A program made the translations under genes and the position numbers. This document shows, piece by piece, positions 35,859 through 45,442 of a DNA stretch of 64,000 nt (positions are counted from its first letter, which is position 1; each line of letters opens with the position of its first letter). The stretch comes from Solimonas sp. K1W22B-7. Lineage in GTDB: Bacteria > Pseudomonadota > Gammaproteobacteria > Nevskiales > Nevskiaceae. The stretch lies in contig NZ_CP031704.1 of assembly GCF_003428335.1 (NCBI RefSeq), positions 3,596,001 to 3,660,000 of the forward strand. Reading direction: 5' to 3'. Under the pieces are notes generated by a model. That model did no database searches and was not told the origin of the DNA. It saw nothing but the letters and a program-made list of their open reading frames with translations.

Positions 35859-37693
35859 CCACCGTCCTGATCCTGTTCTGCATCCAGTGCCTGCTCGGCG
35901 CCTTCGACAACCTCTGGCACCACGAACTGGAAGCCGGCCTGTCGCGGCAGCCGCAGGCGCGCACCGAGCTGGCGCTGCACACGCTGCGCGAGCTGCTGTA
36001 CGCACCGATCTTCGTCGGCATCGCCTGGTGGAGCTGGCAGGGCGCCTGGGCCTGGCTGCTGATCGCCTTGCTGGCGACCGAGATGGTGGTGACGATCACC
36101 GACTTCGTGGTGGAGGACCGCACACGGCGCCTGCCGCCGATGGAGCGCGTGCTGCATACCGTGCTGGCGATGAACTACGGCGCGCTGCTGGCGCTGTGGG
36201 CGCCGATACTGCAGCAGTGGACTCGCCTGCCCACCGCGATGACGGCCGTCGATCACGGCCCCTGGTCGTGGGCACTGGGCGTCTTCGGTGCCGGCGTACT
36301 GGGCTGGGGCCTCTACGATCTGTTCGCCGTGGCCAGGCTGGGCGTGCCGCAATGGCTGCGCGAGCCGCTGCGCGTGGAGCCGAACGAGGCCCCTCGCACC
36401 CTGCTGGTGACCGGTGCCACCGGCTTCATCGGCCGCGCCCTGGTCCGGCGCCTGCTGCAACGCGGCGAGCGCATCATCGTGCTGAGCCGCGATCCGCTGC
36501 GCGCGGAGTACCTGTTCGGCCCGCGCGTCGAAGCCCTGGGCTCGCTGGCGGCGATCGACGCCGAACGCCGTATCGACGCCATAGTCAACCTCGCCGGCGA
36601 ACCGGTGGCCGGCGGCCTGTGGACGCGCGCGCGCCGCGAACGCCTGTTGCAGAGCCGCATCGCCGTCACCACGGAGGTGACGATGCTGATCCGGCGCCTG
36701 CGCCACAAGCCGGCGGTGCTGGTCAACGCCTCGGCGATCGGCTGGTACGGCGAGCGCGGCGACACCGCACTGGGCGAGGACAGCGGTGCCGGCGAAGGCT
36801 TCCTGTCGATGCTGTGCCGGCGCTGGGAGGAAGCGGCCTGGGCCGCGACGCGCGAGGGCGTGCGCGTCTGCCGCCTGCGCATCGGCCTGGTGCTGGGCCG
36901 CGGCGGCGGCGTGCTGCAGCCGCTGGCACTGGCCACGCGCCTGGCCGGCGGCACGGTGCTGGGCGATGGCCGCCACTGGATGTCGTGGATCCACCTGCAG
37001 GACTTGCTGCGCATCATCGACCTCGCCCTGGAGGACGAAGACCTGCACGGCGGCATCAACGCGGTGGCGCCGCAGCCCTTGCCGCAGGCCGCATTTGCCG
37101 CGGCGCTCGCAGGCAGCCTGCGGCGGCCCCTGCCCTGGCGCGTCCCGGCCTGGCTGCTGCGCCTGATGGCCGGGGAGATGGCGGACCTGTTCCTGGTGAG
37201 CCAGCGCGTCGAGCCGCGGCGCCTGCTCGCCGCCGGCTTCCGCCACGAGCTGGGCGGCATCGATGCGGCACTGGACCAGATCCTGCACCAAGCCCTGCCG
37301 GCGCCGGTCGCCGCGCGGGTCTGGGTCAACCAGCGCTGCCCGGTGTGCCGCACGACCATGGGCCTGCAGCAAGCCACGGCGCAGCGCGGCGGCGTGGACC
37401 TGGCCTTCTGCCCGGTGGAGGCCGACCGCGAGCTGGCCGCCTGGGGCCTGCAGCGCGAGCAGCTGCGGCGGCGCCTGTACGTGCAGACCCGCGACGGCCG
37501 CCTGCTCAGCGGCATCGACGCCTTCGCCGCGATCTGGGCCGCGCTGCCGCGGCGCCGCTGGATCGCGACGCTGATGCGCCTGCCGCTGCTGTATCCGATC
37601 AGCTGCATGGTCTACGACCTGGCGGTGGCGCCGCTGCTGTCGGGCTGGGACGAGCGCCGCGCGCGGCGGCGGGAGCTGGCGCAGCTGCGGTGA
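35855..37693 (+). CDS. Three-part fusion: membrane domain, TIGR01777-type SDR epimerase, thiol-disulphide-like domain
   Basis: 612 residues. Residues about 1-155 hold four membrane helices. About 185-480 is a TIGR01777/YfcH (SDR39U1) epimerase with the nucleotide loop GATGFIGRALVRRLL near 188, NLAGEPVAGGLWT, NASAIGWYGERGD and the C-terminal DUF1731 part. About 488-610 resembles the DCC/DUF393 thiol-disulphide family (NQRCPVCRTT near 494, then YVQTRDGRLLSGIDAF and PLLYPISCMVYD). The usual DGDC start of that family is NQRC here, with the CxxC kept. Role unknown; NAD(P)-dependent redox of a membrane-near substrate is a reasonable guess. Confidence 0.85.
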   Translation: MTTVLILFCIQCLLGAFDNLWHHELEAGLSRQPQARTELALHTLRELLYAPIFVGIAWWSWQGAWAWLLIALLATEMVVTITDFVVEDRTRRLPPMERVLHTVLAMNYGALLALWAPILQQWTRLPTAMTAVDHGPWSWALGVFGAGVLGWGLYDLFAVARLGVPQWLREPLRVEPNEAPRTLLVTGATGFIGRALVRRLLQRGERIIVLSRDPLRAEYLFGPRVEALGSLAAIDAERRIDAIVNLAGEPVAGGLWTRARRERLLQSRIAVTTEVTMLIRRLRHKPAVLVNASAIGWYGERGDTALGEDSGAGEGFLSMLCRRWEEAAWAATREGVRVCRLRIGLVLGRGGGVLQPLALATRLAGGTVLGDGRHWMSWIHLQDLLRIIDLALEDEDLHGGINAVAPQPLPQAAFAAALAGSLRRPLPWRVPAWLLRLMAGEMADLFLVSQRVEPRRLLAAGFRHELGGIDAALDQILHQALPAPVAARVWVNQRCPVCRTTMGLQQATAQRGGVDLAFCPVEADRELAAWGLQREQLRRRLYVQTRDGRLLSGIDAFAAIWAALPRRRWIATLMRLPLLYPISCMVYDLAVAPLLSGWDERRARRRELAQLR

Positions 37694-37702
37694 CACCAAA
37701 CG

Positions 37703-37731
37703 AAAACGCCCCGGTTTCCCGGGGCGCTTTT
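37703..37731. terminator. Bidirectional terminator between convergent genes
   Basis: CGCCCCGG-TTTC-CCGGGGCG stem with AAAA before and TTTT after, so it can stop transcription from both the SDR fusion gene (plus) and the DUF1302 gene (minus). Confidence 0.85.
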
Positions 37732-37763
37732 CTAGGGCCTGTTGACACTACGGCAGCAGACTC

Positions 37764-39950
37764 TCAGAACGCGTAAGAAAAGCTCAGCGAAGCGTTGTCG
37801 CGGTCACGATAGTTGTTGCGATCGCCGGCACCGGTGTACCAGGTGTAGCCCATGCGCACGCCGAAGTCCTCGCTGACCTGGATGTCGTTGACCAGCGCGA
37901 ACTCCTTGCGGTCCTCGACGAAGTTCTGCAGCGGCTGCGGCGCGGTGCCCTTGATGTCCCAGGCGATGATCAGCGTCGGGCGGAACGACAGGCCGAAGAT
38001 CACGTCGTTGTACTCGCCGCGGATCAGCGAGCGCCAGCCCCAGGCGAAGTCGTCGGCGAAGCCCTTGGTCTGCTGCGTCGGGTTGAAGCGCAGCGTCGCC
38101 GGCGGCACGCCGCCCGGCTGGCCGGTGCCGTCGGCGCCGCCGCTGGCATGGGTCGAGTTGAGATAGAAGGTCTCGAACTGCAGCTGGTTGCGCTTGGGCA
38201 TGTCGACGATGTGGGTGAAGCCGACCTCGTTGATGAAGATGATCTGGTCGGCACCCAGGATGTCGGACACGGCGCGGATCGCGGTCAGGCCGAACTGGCC
38301 GGCACCGAAGCGCTCCCAGCCGCGCAGATACTGGCCGGCCTCCACGCGATCGATGCCGCGGTAGCGCGTGACGTAGGCCGGGAAGGCGTCGGTGGCCGCC
38401 GGGAAGGTCACGTCGGACAGGGCGACCAGCTGGCCCAGCAGCCCCAGCACCTGGCCGGGATTGGCGAGGATGTCCGGCAGGTTGCCGATACCGGCGCCCA
38501 GGGCACCGGCCAGGTCGGCCAGGTTCAGCGACTGCAGGTCCACCAGCTGCGCGAAGCTGATCTGGTTGGCCGGCAGCGCCGGCTGCGCGGCGGCGAAGAA
38601 CAGGTCCTGCACCGAGATCAGCACCGGCAGGTTCGGGCGGTAGGCGTACTCGCCGGCGATCGACCAGCTGCCGACGTTGGTGTTGAAGCTGAAGCCGTAC
38701 ATCTGGATGTCTTCGGGGTATTCCACCACCACCTTGACGGTGTCGGCCGGCAGCGGCTCCAGGCCCTCGCCGTAGATCGGGTTGGGCAGGTCGCCGTTGA
38801 AGCCGCGGCAATCGAGGTAGGCGCCGACGATGCTGGTGGAATCGCGTGCGCAGGAGTCGTCTGCGGCGAACATCGAGGCGTAAGGCAGGCGGCTGTGATA
38901 GTTCAGGAAGTAGAACGACAGGTCGGTGCCCTCGTTGAGCCAGCTGGCGAAGTGGCTGATCTTGGCGCCGTACTGGCCGTCGTCGCGGGCGTCGATCTCG
39001 CGCACCGGCACGGTCAGCGTGGTGCGGCTGAGCTGGCGCAGGTCGGCGTTGCTGAACTCGAACTCGTTGTTCGGGTCCTCCGGGAACTGGCCCAGGGAGA
39101 CGTTGGCGGTGAGGCCCTTGCCGCCGATGAAGTCGGTGAAGGAGAAGAAGCTGCCGGCCGGGTCCACTTCCGCCGGCTTCCACTGCAGCTGGTAGAACAG
39201 CTCCAGGGAGATGTCCTCGGTCAGGCTGGTGGCGATCGTGACGGCCGGCACCGGCTTGAACACCTCGTTGATCTCCGAGCCCGGCGCATGCAGGCTGCGG
39301 TAGCTCGGCGGGTTGATCTCGCTGATGCTGTTCAGCGCCAGCAGGGTGGACTCGCCCCAGCGCACGATCTGGCTGCCGACGGTGATCGCGCCCTCGCGGC
39401 TCTCGCCCCAGCTGAAGTTGTACTGCACGAAGGCCTCGTACAGCTCGGTGCCCAAGGCGTAGCGGTCGATGGCGTCGCCGGGGCGCGGTGTCTTGTGCGG
39501 CTGGTACAGCGTATTGCTGTGCGTCTGGTCGAAGTCGGCATTGACCGGGTCGTAGAAGCCCAGGGCATGCACGCGCCCCAGCCAGTCGCCCTTGCGCAGC
39601 GTCAGGTCGGTGTTGATCTTGAACAGGGCGGAAACGACGTCGCCCTTGTCGTAGGCCATGTTGCCGTCATCGCCGTTGGCGCCGAAATAGGCACCGCGGG
39701 CATCGACCAGCCGCTGGTTGGGCGCCGTGTCGCCGGTCAGCGACAGGCAGTCGTCGCTGGCGCAGAGGTTCTGCTGCCCCGGGATGTTGGTCTTGCCGAT
39801 CAGCTCCTCGGCCTGGTGCTGCATGCGCACCTGGGTGCCGGCCGAGAGCAGGGTCTTCCATTGCATGTCGAAGCCGTAGAACTCGCCTTCGAGGGCGGAC
39901 GCGGGCAGCGAGATCAGGGCCAGCAGGGCGGCCCAGGGCAGTTTTTTCAC
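37764..39950 (-). CDS. DUF1302 outer-membrane beta-barrel protein
   Basis: 728 residues. GTG 39950 follows GGAGGAAAC; a signal peptide ends LPASA (about 19). The body has the DUF1302 pattern: FYGFDMQWKTLLSAG at the start, the conserved GSQIVRWGESTLLALNSISEINPP near 205, and a terminal aromatic Phe (SFSYAF) as in outer-membrane barrels. Such proteins accompany hydrophobic-substrate catabolism (steroids, alkanes, terpenoids) and are thought to aid uptake; some are paired with DUF1329 proteins, which I do not see here. It lies head to tail with the acyl-CoA ligase gene. Confidence 0.9.
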   Translation of the reverse strand: MKKLPWAALLALISLPASALEGEFYGFDMQWKTLLSAGTQVRMQHQAEELIGKTNIPGQQNLCASDDCLSLTGDTAPNQRLVDARGAYFGANGDDGNMAYDKGDVVSALFKINTDLTLRKGDWLGRVHALGFYDPVNADFDQTHSNTLYQPHKTPRPGDAIDRYALGTELYEAFVQYNFSWGESREGAITVGSQIVRWGESTLLALNSISEINPPSYRSLHAPGSEINEVFKPVPAVTIATSLTEDISLELFYQLQWKPAEVDPAGSFFSFTDFIGGKGLTANVSLGQFPEDPNNEFEFSNADLRQLSRTTLTVPVREIDARDDGQYGAKISHFASWLNEGTDLSFYFLNYHSRLPYASMFAADDSCARDSTSIVGAYLDCRGFNGDLPNPIYGEGLEPLPADTVKVVVEYPEDIQMYGFSFNTNVGSWSIAGEYAYRPNLPVLISVQDLFFAAAQPALPANQISFAQLVDLQSLNLADLAGALGAGIGNLPDILANPGQVLGLLGQLVALSDVTFPAATDAFPAYVTRYRGIDRVEAGQYLRGWERFGAGQFGLTAIRAVSDILGADQIIFINEVGFTHIVDMPKRNQLQFETFYLNSTHASGGADGTGQPGGVPPATLRFNPTQQTKGFADDFAWGWRSLIRGEYNDVIFGLSFRPTLIIAWDIKGTAPQPLQNFVEDRKEFALVNDIQVSEDFGVRMGYTWYTGAGDRNNYRDRDNASLSFSYAF

Positions 39951-40094
39951 GTTTCCTCCGACGCAACGCAGCCCTTTTTTAGGAACAGCCGGGCCATTCC
40001 GGGGAACCTAACATCGGACAATGGCAGCGGCATTGGCACTTTCGGGCACACACCCTGTCATTCCGGCAAGCCAGTGTCCACAAAGAGCCTGCGC

Positions 40095-41768
40095 TCAGCT
40101 CCAGAGCACCTCGTTCCGGGCGCTGGCCCAGGTCTCGGCCTGGCCCAGGTAGCGCTGCTCGATGACGTTGCGGCGGATCTTCATGGTCGGCGTGAGGAAG
40201 CCGTTGTCCATGGTCCAGGGCTCGGCCACCACCACCAGGTAGTCCAGCTGCTCGTGGTCCTCCAGGCGCCCGTTGAGGTCGCCCAGCAGGCTGCGGAACT
40301 CGGTTGTCAGGGTCTCGCGCCCGCCGGCATCGGCCTGGGCCCGCGCCTCGGGCGACAGCAGCAGCAGGGCGAAGGGCTGGGGCTGGCCGGAGCCGGTGAC
40401 GCAGACCGCCTCGATCGCCGGGTGGTTGGCCAGCTGGTTCTCGATCGGCACGGGCGCCACGTACTTGCCCTTGGCGGTCTTGAACAGCTCCTTCACGCGG
40501 CCGGTGATCTTCAGGTAGCCCGCGGCGTCGATCTGGCCCATGTCGCCGGTGCGGAACCAGCCGTCGGCGCTCAGGTCGGCGGCGGTTTTCTCCGGATCCT
40601 TGTAGTAGCCCATCATGTTGCCGGGGCTGCGCACCAGGATCTCGCCGTTGTCGTCGATGCGGCAGTCCACTCCGGGCGCGACGGTTCCCACCGTGCCGAC
40701 ACGGACCTGGCCCGGGCGGTTGCCGTGCGAGTAGGCGAAGTTCTCGCTCATCGCATAGCCCTCCAGCAGCTCCAGACCCAGCTCGCGGTACCAGCCGATC
40801 AGCTGCGGCGACAGCGGTGCCGAGCCGGTGACGGCAACGCGCACGTCCTGCAGGCCCAGCTGCCGCAGGATCTTGCGCTTGACGATGCGCGAAACCAGGG
40901 GAATCCGGAACAGGCGGCGCTGCTTCTGCGGCGGCAGCTTGTCGCAGATGCCCTGGTAGAACTTGGTCCACAGCCGCGGCACCGAGAAGAACAGCGTCGG
41001 CCGGGCGCGGCGCAGGTCCTCCAGGAAGGTCGGCAGCGACCAGGCGAAGTAGACCCGGAAACCGTTGTACAGCGACAGCGTCTCCACGAACACGCGCTCG
41101 GCGGCATGCGCCAGCGGCAGGTAGGACAGCATGCGGTCGGAGGTCGTCAGCGGATACAGCTGGTCGACGCCGGCGGCGGTGGCGCGCATCGCCGCGAAGC
41201 TGATCATCACGCCCTTGGGCCGGCCGGTGCTGCCGGAGGTGTAGATGATCGTCGCCAGCTCCGGCGGGTCGCGATGCACCACCTCGGCCAGCGGCGGGCT
41301 GCGGGCCACGATCTCGTCCCAGGAGGGGCCCAGTCCGGCGGGCGCCAGCGGCAGGGCGACGCGCGGCAGGTCCGCCGGAATGCCCGGCTCCACGATCGGC
41401 CACAGCTCTTCCATCTTGCCGACGAACAGCAGCTTCGCCTCGCTGTGCTCCAGCACGTAGGCGGCGGTTTCGGCGTTCAGCGTCGGGTACAGCGGCACCG
41501 AGACATGGCCCGCTGCCCAGATCGCCAGGTCGGCCATGATCCAGTGCGCGCTGTTCTTGCCCAGCAGGCCGATGTTGCTGCGCGGCGGCAGGTCCAGAGA
41601 GCGCAGGTGGGTGGCCATGCGCCGCACCTGGTCCGCCGCCTGGCCCCAGGTGAAGTCCACCGTCCGGCCCTGCCCCAGCGGCTGGGTCAGCCAGATGGCC
41701 TGCGGCTGCACCAGCTCCCAGTGCAGCAGGCAGTGCAGCAAGGTCGCTTTCTCGTCGGCTTGCGCCAT
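40095..41768 (-). CDS. Long-chain acyl-CoA ligase (AMP-binding, FadD15-like)
   Basis: 557 residues of the ANL family: phosphate loop YTSGSTGRPKGV near 176, motif YAMSENFAYSHG near 340, WFRTGDMG near 411, GRVKELFKTAKGKYVAP near 428 and the catalytic Lys in PTMKIRR near 529. This is the long-chain (FACL) branch; it activates fatty or similar acids with ATP and CoA. ATG 41768 follows GGGGAAT. The 42-bp motif copy C is upstream. With the DUF1302 gene and the acyl-CoA dehydrogenase nearby it fits a fatty-acid or side-chain degradation block. 39951-40094 shows no gene. Confidence 0.9.
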   Translation of the reverse strand: MAQADEKATLLHCLLHWELVQPQAIWLTQPLGQGRTVDFTWGQAADQVRRMATHLRSLDLPPRSNIGLLGKNSAHWIMADLAIWAAGHVSVPLYPTLNAETAAYVLEHSEAKLLFVGKMEELWPIVEPGIPADLPRVALPLAPAGLGPSWDEIVARSPPLAEVVHRDPPELATIIYTSGSTGRPKGVMISFAAMRATAAGVDQLYPLTTSDRMLSYLPLAHAAERVFVETLSLYNGFRVYFAWSLPTFLEDLRRARPTLFFSVPRLWTKFYQGICDKLPPQKQRRLFRIPLVSRIVKRKILRQLGLQDVRVAVTGSAPLSPQLIGWYRELGLELLEGYAMSENFAYSHGNRPGQVRVGTVGTVAPGVDCRIDDNGEILVRSPGNMMGYYKDPEKTAADLSADGWFRTGDMGQIDAAGYLKITGRVKELFKTAKGKYVAPVPIENQLANHPAIEAVCVTGSGQPQPFALLLLSPEARAQADAGGRETLTTEFRSLLGDLNGRLEDHEQLDYLVVVAEPWTMDNGFLTPTMKIRRNVIEQRYLGQAETWASARNEVLWS

Positions 41769-41846
41769 AGGATTCCCCGGACAGGTTTCAGGGTGCCGCG
41801 CGGGCACCTCTCATGGTCGCGCAGTGTCGGCCATGGCCGCCAGCGG

Positions 41847-41888
41847 CGCGAGGGCGCACCGTGCCAGATTGCTTAGCCGTATGGGCCA
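41847..41888 (-). promoter_or_regulatory. Shared 42-bp upstream motif, copy C
   Basis: Coding-strand half sites TGGCCCAT and TGGCACG 22 bp apart, with CTAAGCAATC between and CTCGCG at the end. It ends 78 bp before the acyl-CoA ligase start at 41768 and lies only about 0.16 kb from the AraC-family gene at 42043-43029, a candidate for its binding protein. Confidence 0.55.
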
Positions 41889-41895
41889 GACCTTT

Positions 41896-42037
41896 GTTCC
41901 CCTCTCCCGCTTGCGGGAGAGGGTGGCCGCAGGCCGGGAGAGGGTTTCTGTAAATGGTGGGCATGCCGATCCAGTTGGATCTACAGCCCCTCTCCCGGCC
42001 CTCCGGGCCACCCTCTCCCGCAAGCGGGAGAGGGAAC
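41896..42037. repeat. Long inverted repeat of the ccctctcccgc family
   Basis: Left arm GTTCCCCTCTCCCGCTTGCG continuing to about 41947, right arm ending at 42037 as its inverse, with a unique centre (TCTGTAAATGGTGGGCATGC). Each arm also contains its own small hairpin. It ends 5 bp before the stop of the AraC gene and could form a terminator-like structure. Short relatives are at 59406 and 59883. Confidence 0.85.
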
Positions 42038-42042
42038 AGAAT

Positions 42043-43029
42043 TCACAGCGCGTCCCGATAAGCCCCCGGCGTACTCTCCGTCCACCTCCGGAACGCCCGG
42101 TTGAAGGCGCTCTGCTGCGAAAAACCCAGCAGGAAGGCGATGTCCACCAGCGACAGTTGCGGATCGCGCACGTAGCCCAGCGCCAGGTCGCGGCGCATGT
42201 CGTCGAAGGCCGCCTTGAAGTGGCTGCCGCGCTGCTGCAGGCGGCGCTGCAGGGTGCGCCCGGAGATGTTCAGCGCCGCCGCCACCTGGTCCATCTCCGG
42301 CACCGCCTGCGGCAGCAGGCGCGCGATGGCGGCGCGCAGCTGCGCCATGAAGGGATCGGCCTCCAGGCCCAGTTCCTTCGCCTGGCGCTGCGCCTTGGCC
42401 TCCATCATCTGGCGCAGCTCGGGATCGGCCTGCGGCAGCGGACGGTCGAGCAGGCCGTTGTGGATCGACAGGCTGAAACAGGGTGCGTCGAACCGCAGCG
42501 GGCACTGGAAGATGCGGCGGTACTCGTCCAGCTGCGCCGGCTCGGGATAGGGAAAGCTGACGTCCAGCGGGCGGAACTGGCTGCCGAAGACCCAGCGCGC
42601 AAAGCTCAGCATCGAAGCCGCGTGGCATTCCCCGGCGGCCCTGGTCAGCAGGCCCGGCAGCGGCGGCAGCGTCTCGCGCAGGCGCAGCAGGCCGTCGGCC
42701 TCCTCGTAATCCAGCTCCACGCCCTGCATCACCAGCTGGTGCCAGCGCTGGTGCGTCTCGATGATCTGCCGGCTGGTGCCGCAGCTCATCATGATGTAGC
42801 CGACCACGCCATAGTGCGCCGGCCGCACCCGCTCGCCGGCATGCAGGCCCACGTGCGGATCGCCGGTCTGCTCGATGGCGCACTCCAGCGCCGCGTTGAA
42901 ACGCAGCCGCGACACCCGCCGGTCCGGGTCGGCCAGAGCAGCCCCGGGCACATCCAGCGCCGCCAGCACCGGTTCCAGGGCCTGGCCCCGCGATTGCAGC
43001 CAGTCGGTCAGCACCCGGCAGTAGGCCAT
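42043..43029 (-). CDS. AraC-family regulator with arabinose_bd-type sensor domain
   Basis: 328 residues. The N-terminal ligand domain (PF12625 type, about 15-205; ALECAIEQTGDPHVGLHAGE, HYGVVGYIMMSCGT) precedes the AraC double helix-turn-helix at about 235-325 (AAALNISGRTLQRRLQQRGSHF, LGFSQQSAFNRAFRRW). Relatives such as OruR, ArgR-like and many lipid or steroid regulators share this layout. I use ATG 43029; a GTG 33 bp upstream is possible. It diverges from the acyl-CoA dehydrogenase at 43167 and lies beside motif copy C, making it a candidate controller of both sides. Confidence 0.88.
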   Translation of the reverse strand: MAYCRVLTDWLQSRGQALEPVLAALDVPGAALADPDRRVSRLRFNAALECAIEQTGDPHVGLHAGERVRPAHYGVVGYIMMSCGTSRQIIETHQRWHQLVMQGVELDYEEADGLLRLRETLPPLPGLLTRAAGECHAASMLSFARWVFGSQFRPLDVSFPYPEPAQLDEYRRIFQCPLRFDAPCFSLSIHNGLLDRPLPQADPELRQMMEAKAQRQAKELGLEADPFMAQLRAAIARLLPQAVPEMDQVAAALNISGRTLQRRLQQRGSHFKAAFDDMRRDLALGYVRDPQLSLVDIAFLLGFSQQSAFNRAFRRWTESTPGAYRDAL

Positions 43030-43166
43030 GGTCAGCGTGGGGGTTTCGGGCGGAAGGATCACGGCGTTTGGCGGTCTGCGGTCAACAGGTTGGCATCCAG
43101 GGGTCAATTCTAGGGAAAGCCGGCCGGGAACAATTCGTTCGTCCTTTTTCCAATCCGAGACCCGAA

Positions 43167-44306
<1,140 letters not shown>

Positions 44307-44323
44307 CACCGAAAACATATTCG

Positions 44324-44394
44324 CCGCGGATTGCGCGGATACACGCGGATTCTGTGCAAGTTTTTTGATCCGCGTTCATCCGCGTCATCCGCGG
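44324..44394. repeat. Inverted repeat of CGCGGAT/ATCCGCG units
   Basis: CCGCGGATTGCGCGGATACA on the left and a run of ATCCGCG units on the right form a stem-loop between the acyl-CoA dehydrogenase and the nitronate monooxygenase genes, with TTTTTT in the loop. A related AT-richer version lies at 50088-50167. Such repeats are common between genes in gammaproteobacteria. Confidence 0.75.
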
Positions 44395-44411
44395 CAAGAA
44401 AGGAGCTTTAC

Positions 44412-45350
44412 ATGCGCATGCCCGAATCCTGGAAAGGCCGCGTCCGCGTTCCCGCGATCGCCGCCCCGATGTTCCTGGTATCCAATCCGAAGCTGGTCGC
44501 CGCCTGCTGCAAGGGCGGCGTGGTCGGAACCGTCCCGGCGCTCAACCAGCGCAGTACGGAAGCCTTCGTCGCCTGGCTGGAAGAACTGCAGGGCACGCTG
44601 AGCCCGCAGGATGCGCCCTACGGCGTCAACCTGATCGTGCACAAGTCCAATCCGCGCCTGCAGGCCGACCTGGCGCAGGTGGTGAAGCACAAGGTGCCGC
44701 TGGTGATCACCTCGCTGGGCGCGGTGGCCGAAGTGGTGGACGCGGTGCACAGCTACGGCGGCCTGGTGTTCCACGACATCGTCAGCCTGCGCCACGCCGA
44801 GAAGGCGGCGCAGGCCGGCGTCGACGGACTGATCCCGGTGGCCGCCGGTGCCGGCGGCCATGCCGGCACCATCAATCCCTTCGCGCTGATGCCGGAGATC
44901 CGCTCGGTGTTCGAGGGCTACATCGCCCTGTCCGGCTGCATCGGCAGCGGCGCCGGCATCGCCGCGGCGCAGGCCCTGGGTGCGGACTTCGCCTACCTCG
45001 GCACGCGCTTCATCGGCACGCAGGAAGCCAATGCCTCGGACAGCTACAAGCAGATGCTGCTCGACGCGCGCGCCGCCGACATCGTCTACACCGCGCACAT
45101 CAGCGGCGTGCCGGCCAGCTTCCTGCGCGAATCCATCGTCAGGGCCGGCCTGGACCCGGACAAGCTGCAGGCCAAGACCGGCATCGATTTCGGTGCCGAG
45201 CTGTCGGCCGGAAAGGCCTGGAAGGACATCTGGTCCGCCGGCCAGGGCGCGGGCGCGATCCGCGACCTGCCGACGGCGGGAGAGCTTTGCGAGCGCTTGG
45301 CCAGCGAGTACCGCGAGACCTGCAGGAACCTGGCCTCTGCGGGAAGTTGA
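44412..45350 (+). CDS. Nitronate monooxygenase (NMO/2-nitropropane dioxygenase family)
   Basis: 312 residues of an FMN TIM barrel: APMFLVSNPKLVAACCKGGV at the start, VNLIVHK, then PVAAGAGGHAGTINPFAL, where the GAGGHAG block carries the FMN-phosphate loop and active His, and GADFAYLGTRFIGTQEA. It oxidises nitronates or acts as a related flavin oxidoreductase; many genes so named are quinone reductases. AGGAG lies 6 nt before ATG 44412. It follows the acyl-CoA dehydrogenase on the same strand, separated by the repeat. Confidence 0.9.
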   Translation: MRMPESWKGRVRVPAIAAPMFLVSNPKLVAACCKGGVVGTVPALNQRSTEAFVAWLEELQGTLSPQDAPYGVNLIVHKSNPRLQADLAQVVKHKVPLVITSLGAVAEVVDAVHSYGGLVFHDIVSLRHAEKAAQAGVDGLIPVAAGAGGHAGTINPFALMPEIRSVFEGYIALSGCIGSGAGIAAAQALGADFAYLGTRFIGTQEANASDSYKQMLLDARAADIVYTAHISGVPASFLRESIVRAGLDPDKLQAKTGIDFGAELSAGKAWKDIWSAGQGAGAIRDLPTAGELCERLASEYRETCRNLASAGS

Positions 45351-45354
45351 CGGA

Positions 45355-45426
45355 GTAGGAGCGGCTGTCAGCCGCGAAGGGAGGTGATCATGTCGACCTG
45401 CCATCGCGGCTGACAGCCGCTCCTAC
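45355..45426. repeat. Hairpin repeat of the gtaggagcggc family, copy 3
   Basis: GTAGGAGCGGCTGTCAGCCG and its inverse ending CCGCTCCTAC form a 23-bp stem-loop between convergent genes. Same outer arms as the copies at 10881 and 11014, but without their inner block. It may end transcription from both sides. Confidence 0.8.
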
Positions 45427-45442
45427 AAAAGAAACAAAGCCC

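Noticed and set aside
40008-40049. Possible sixth copy of the 42-bp motif before the DUF1302 gene (TTTCGGGCA)
   Set aside because: Only the outer half resembles the motif; the second half site and the CTCACG end do not match at the fixed spacing.
38148-41876. A 1242-codon plus-strand open frame
   Set aside because: It runs antisense through the DUF1302 and acyl-CoA ligase genes and their promoter; low-complexity product.
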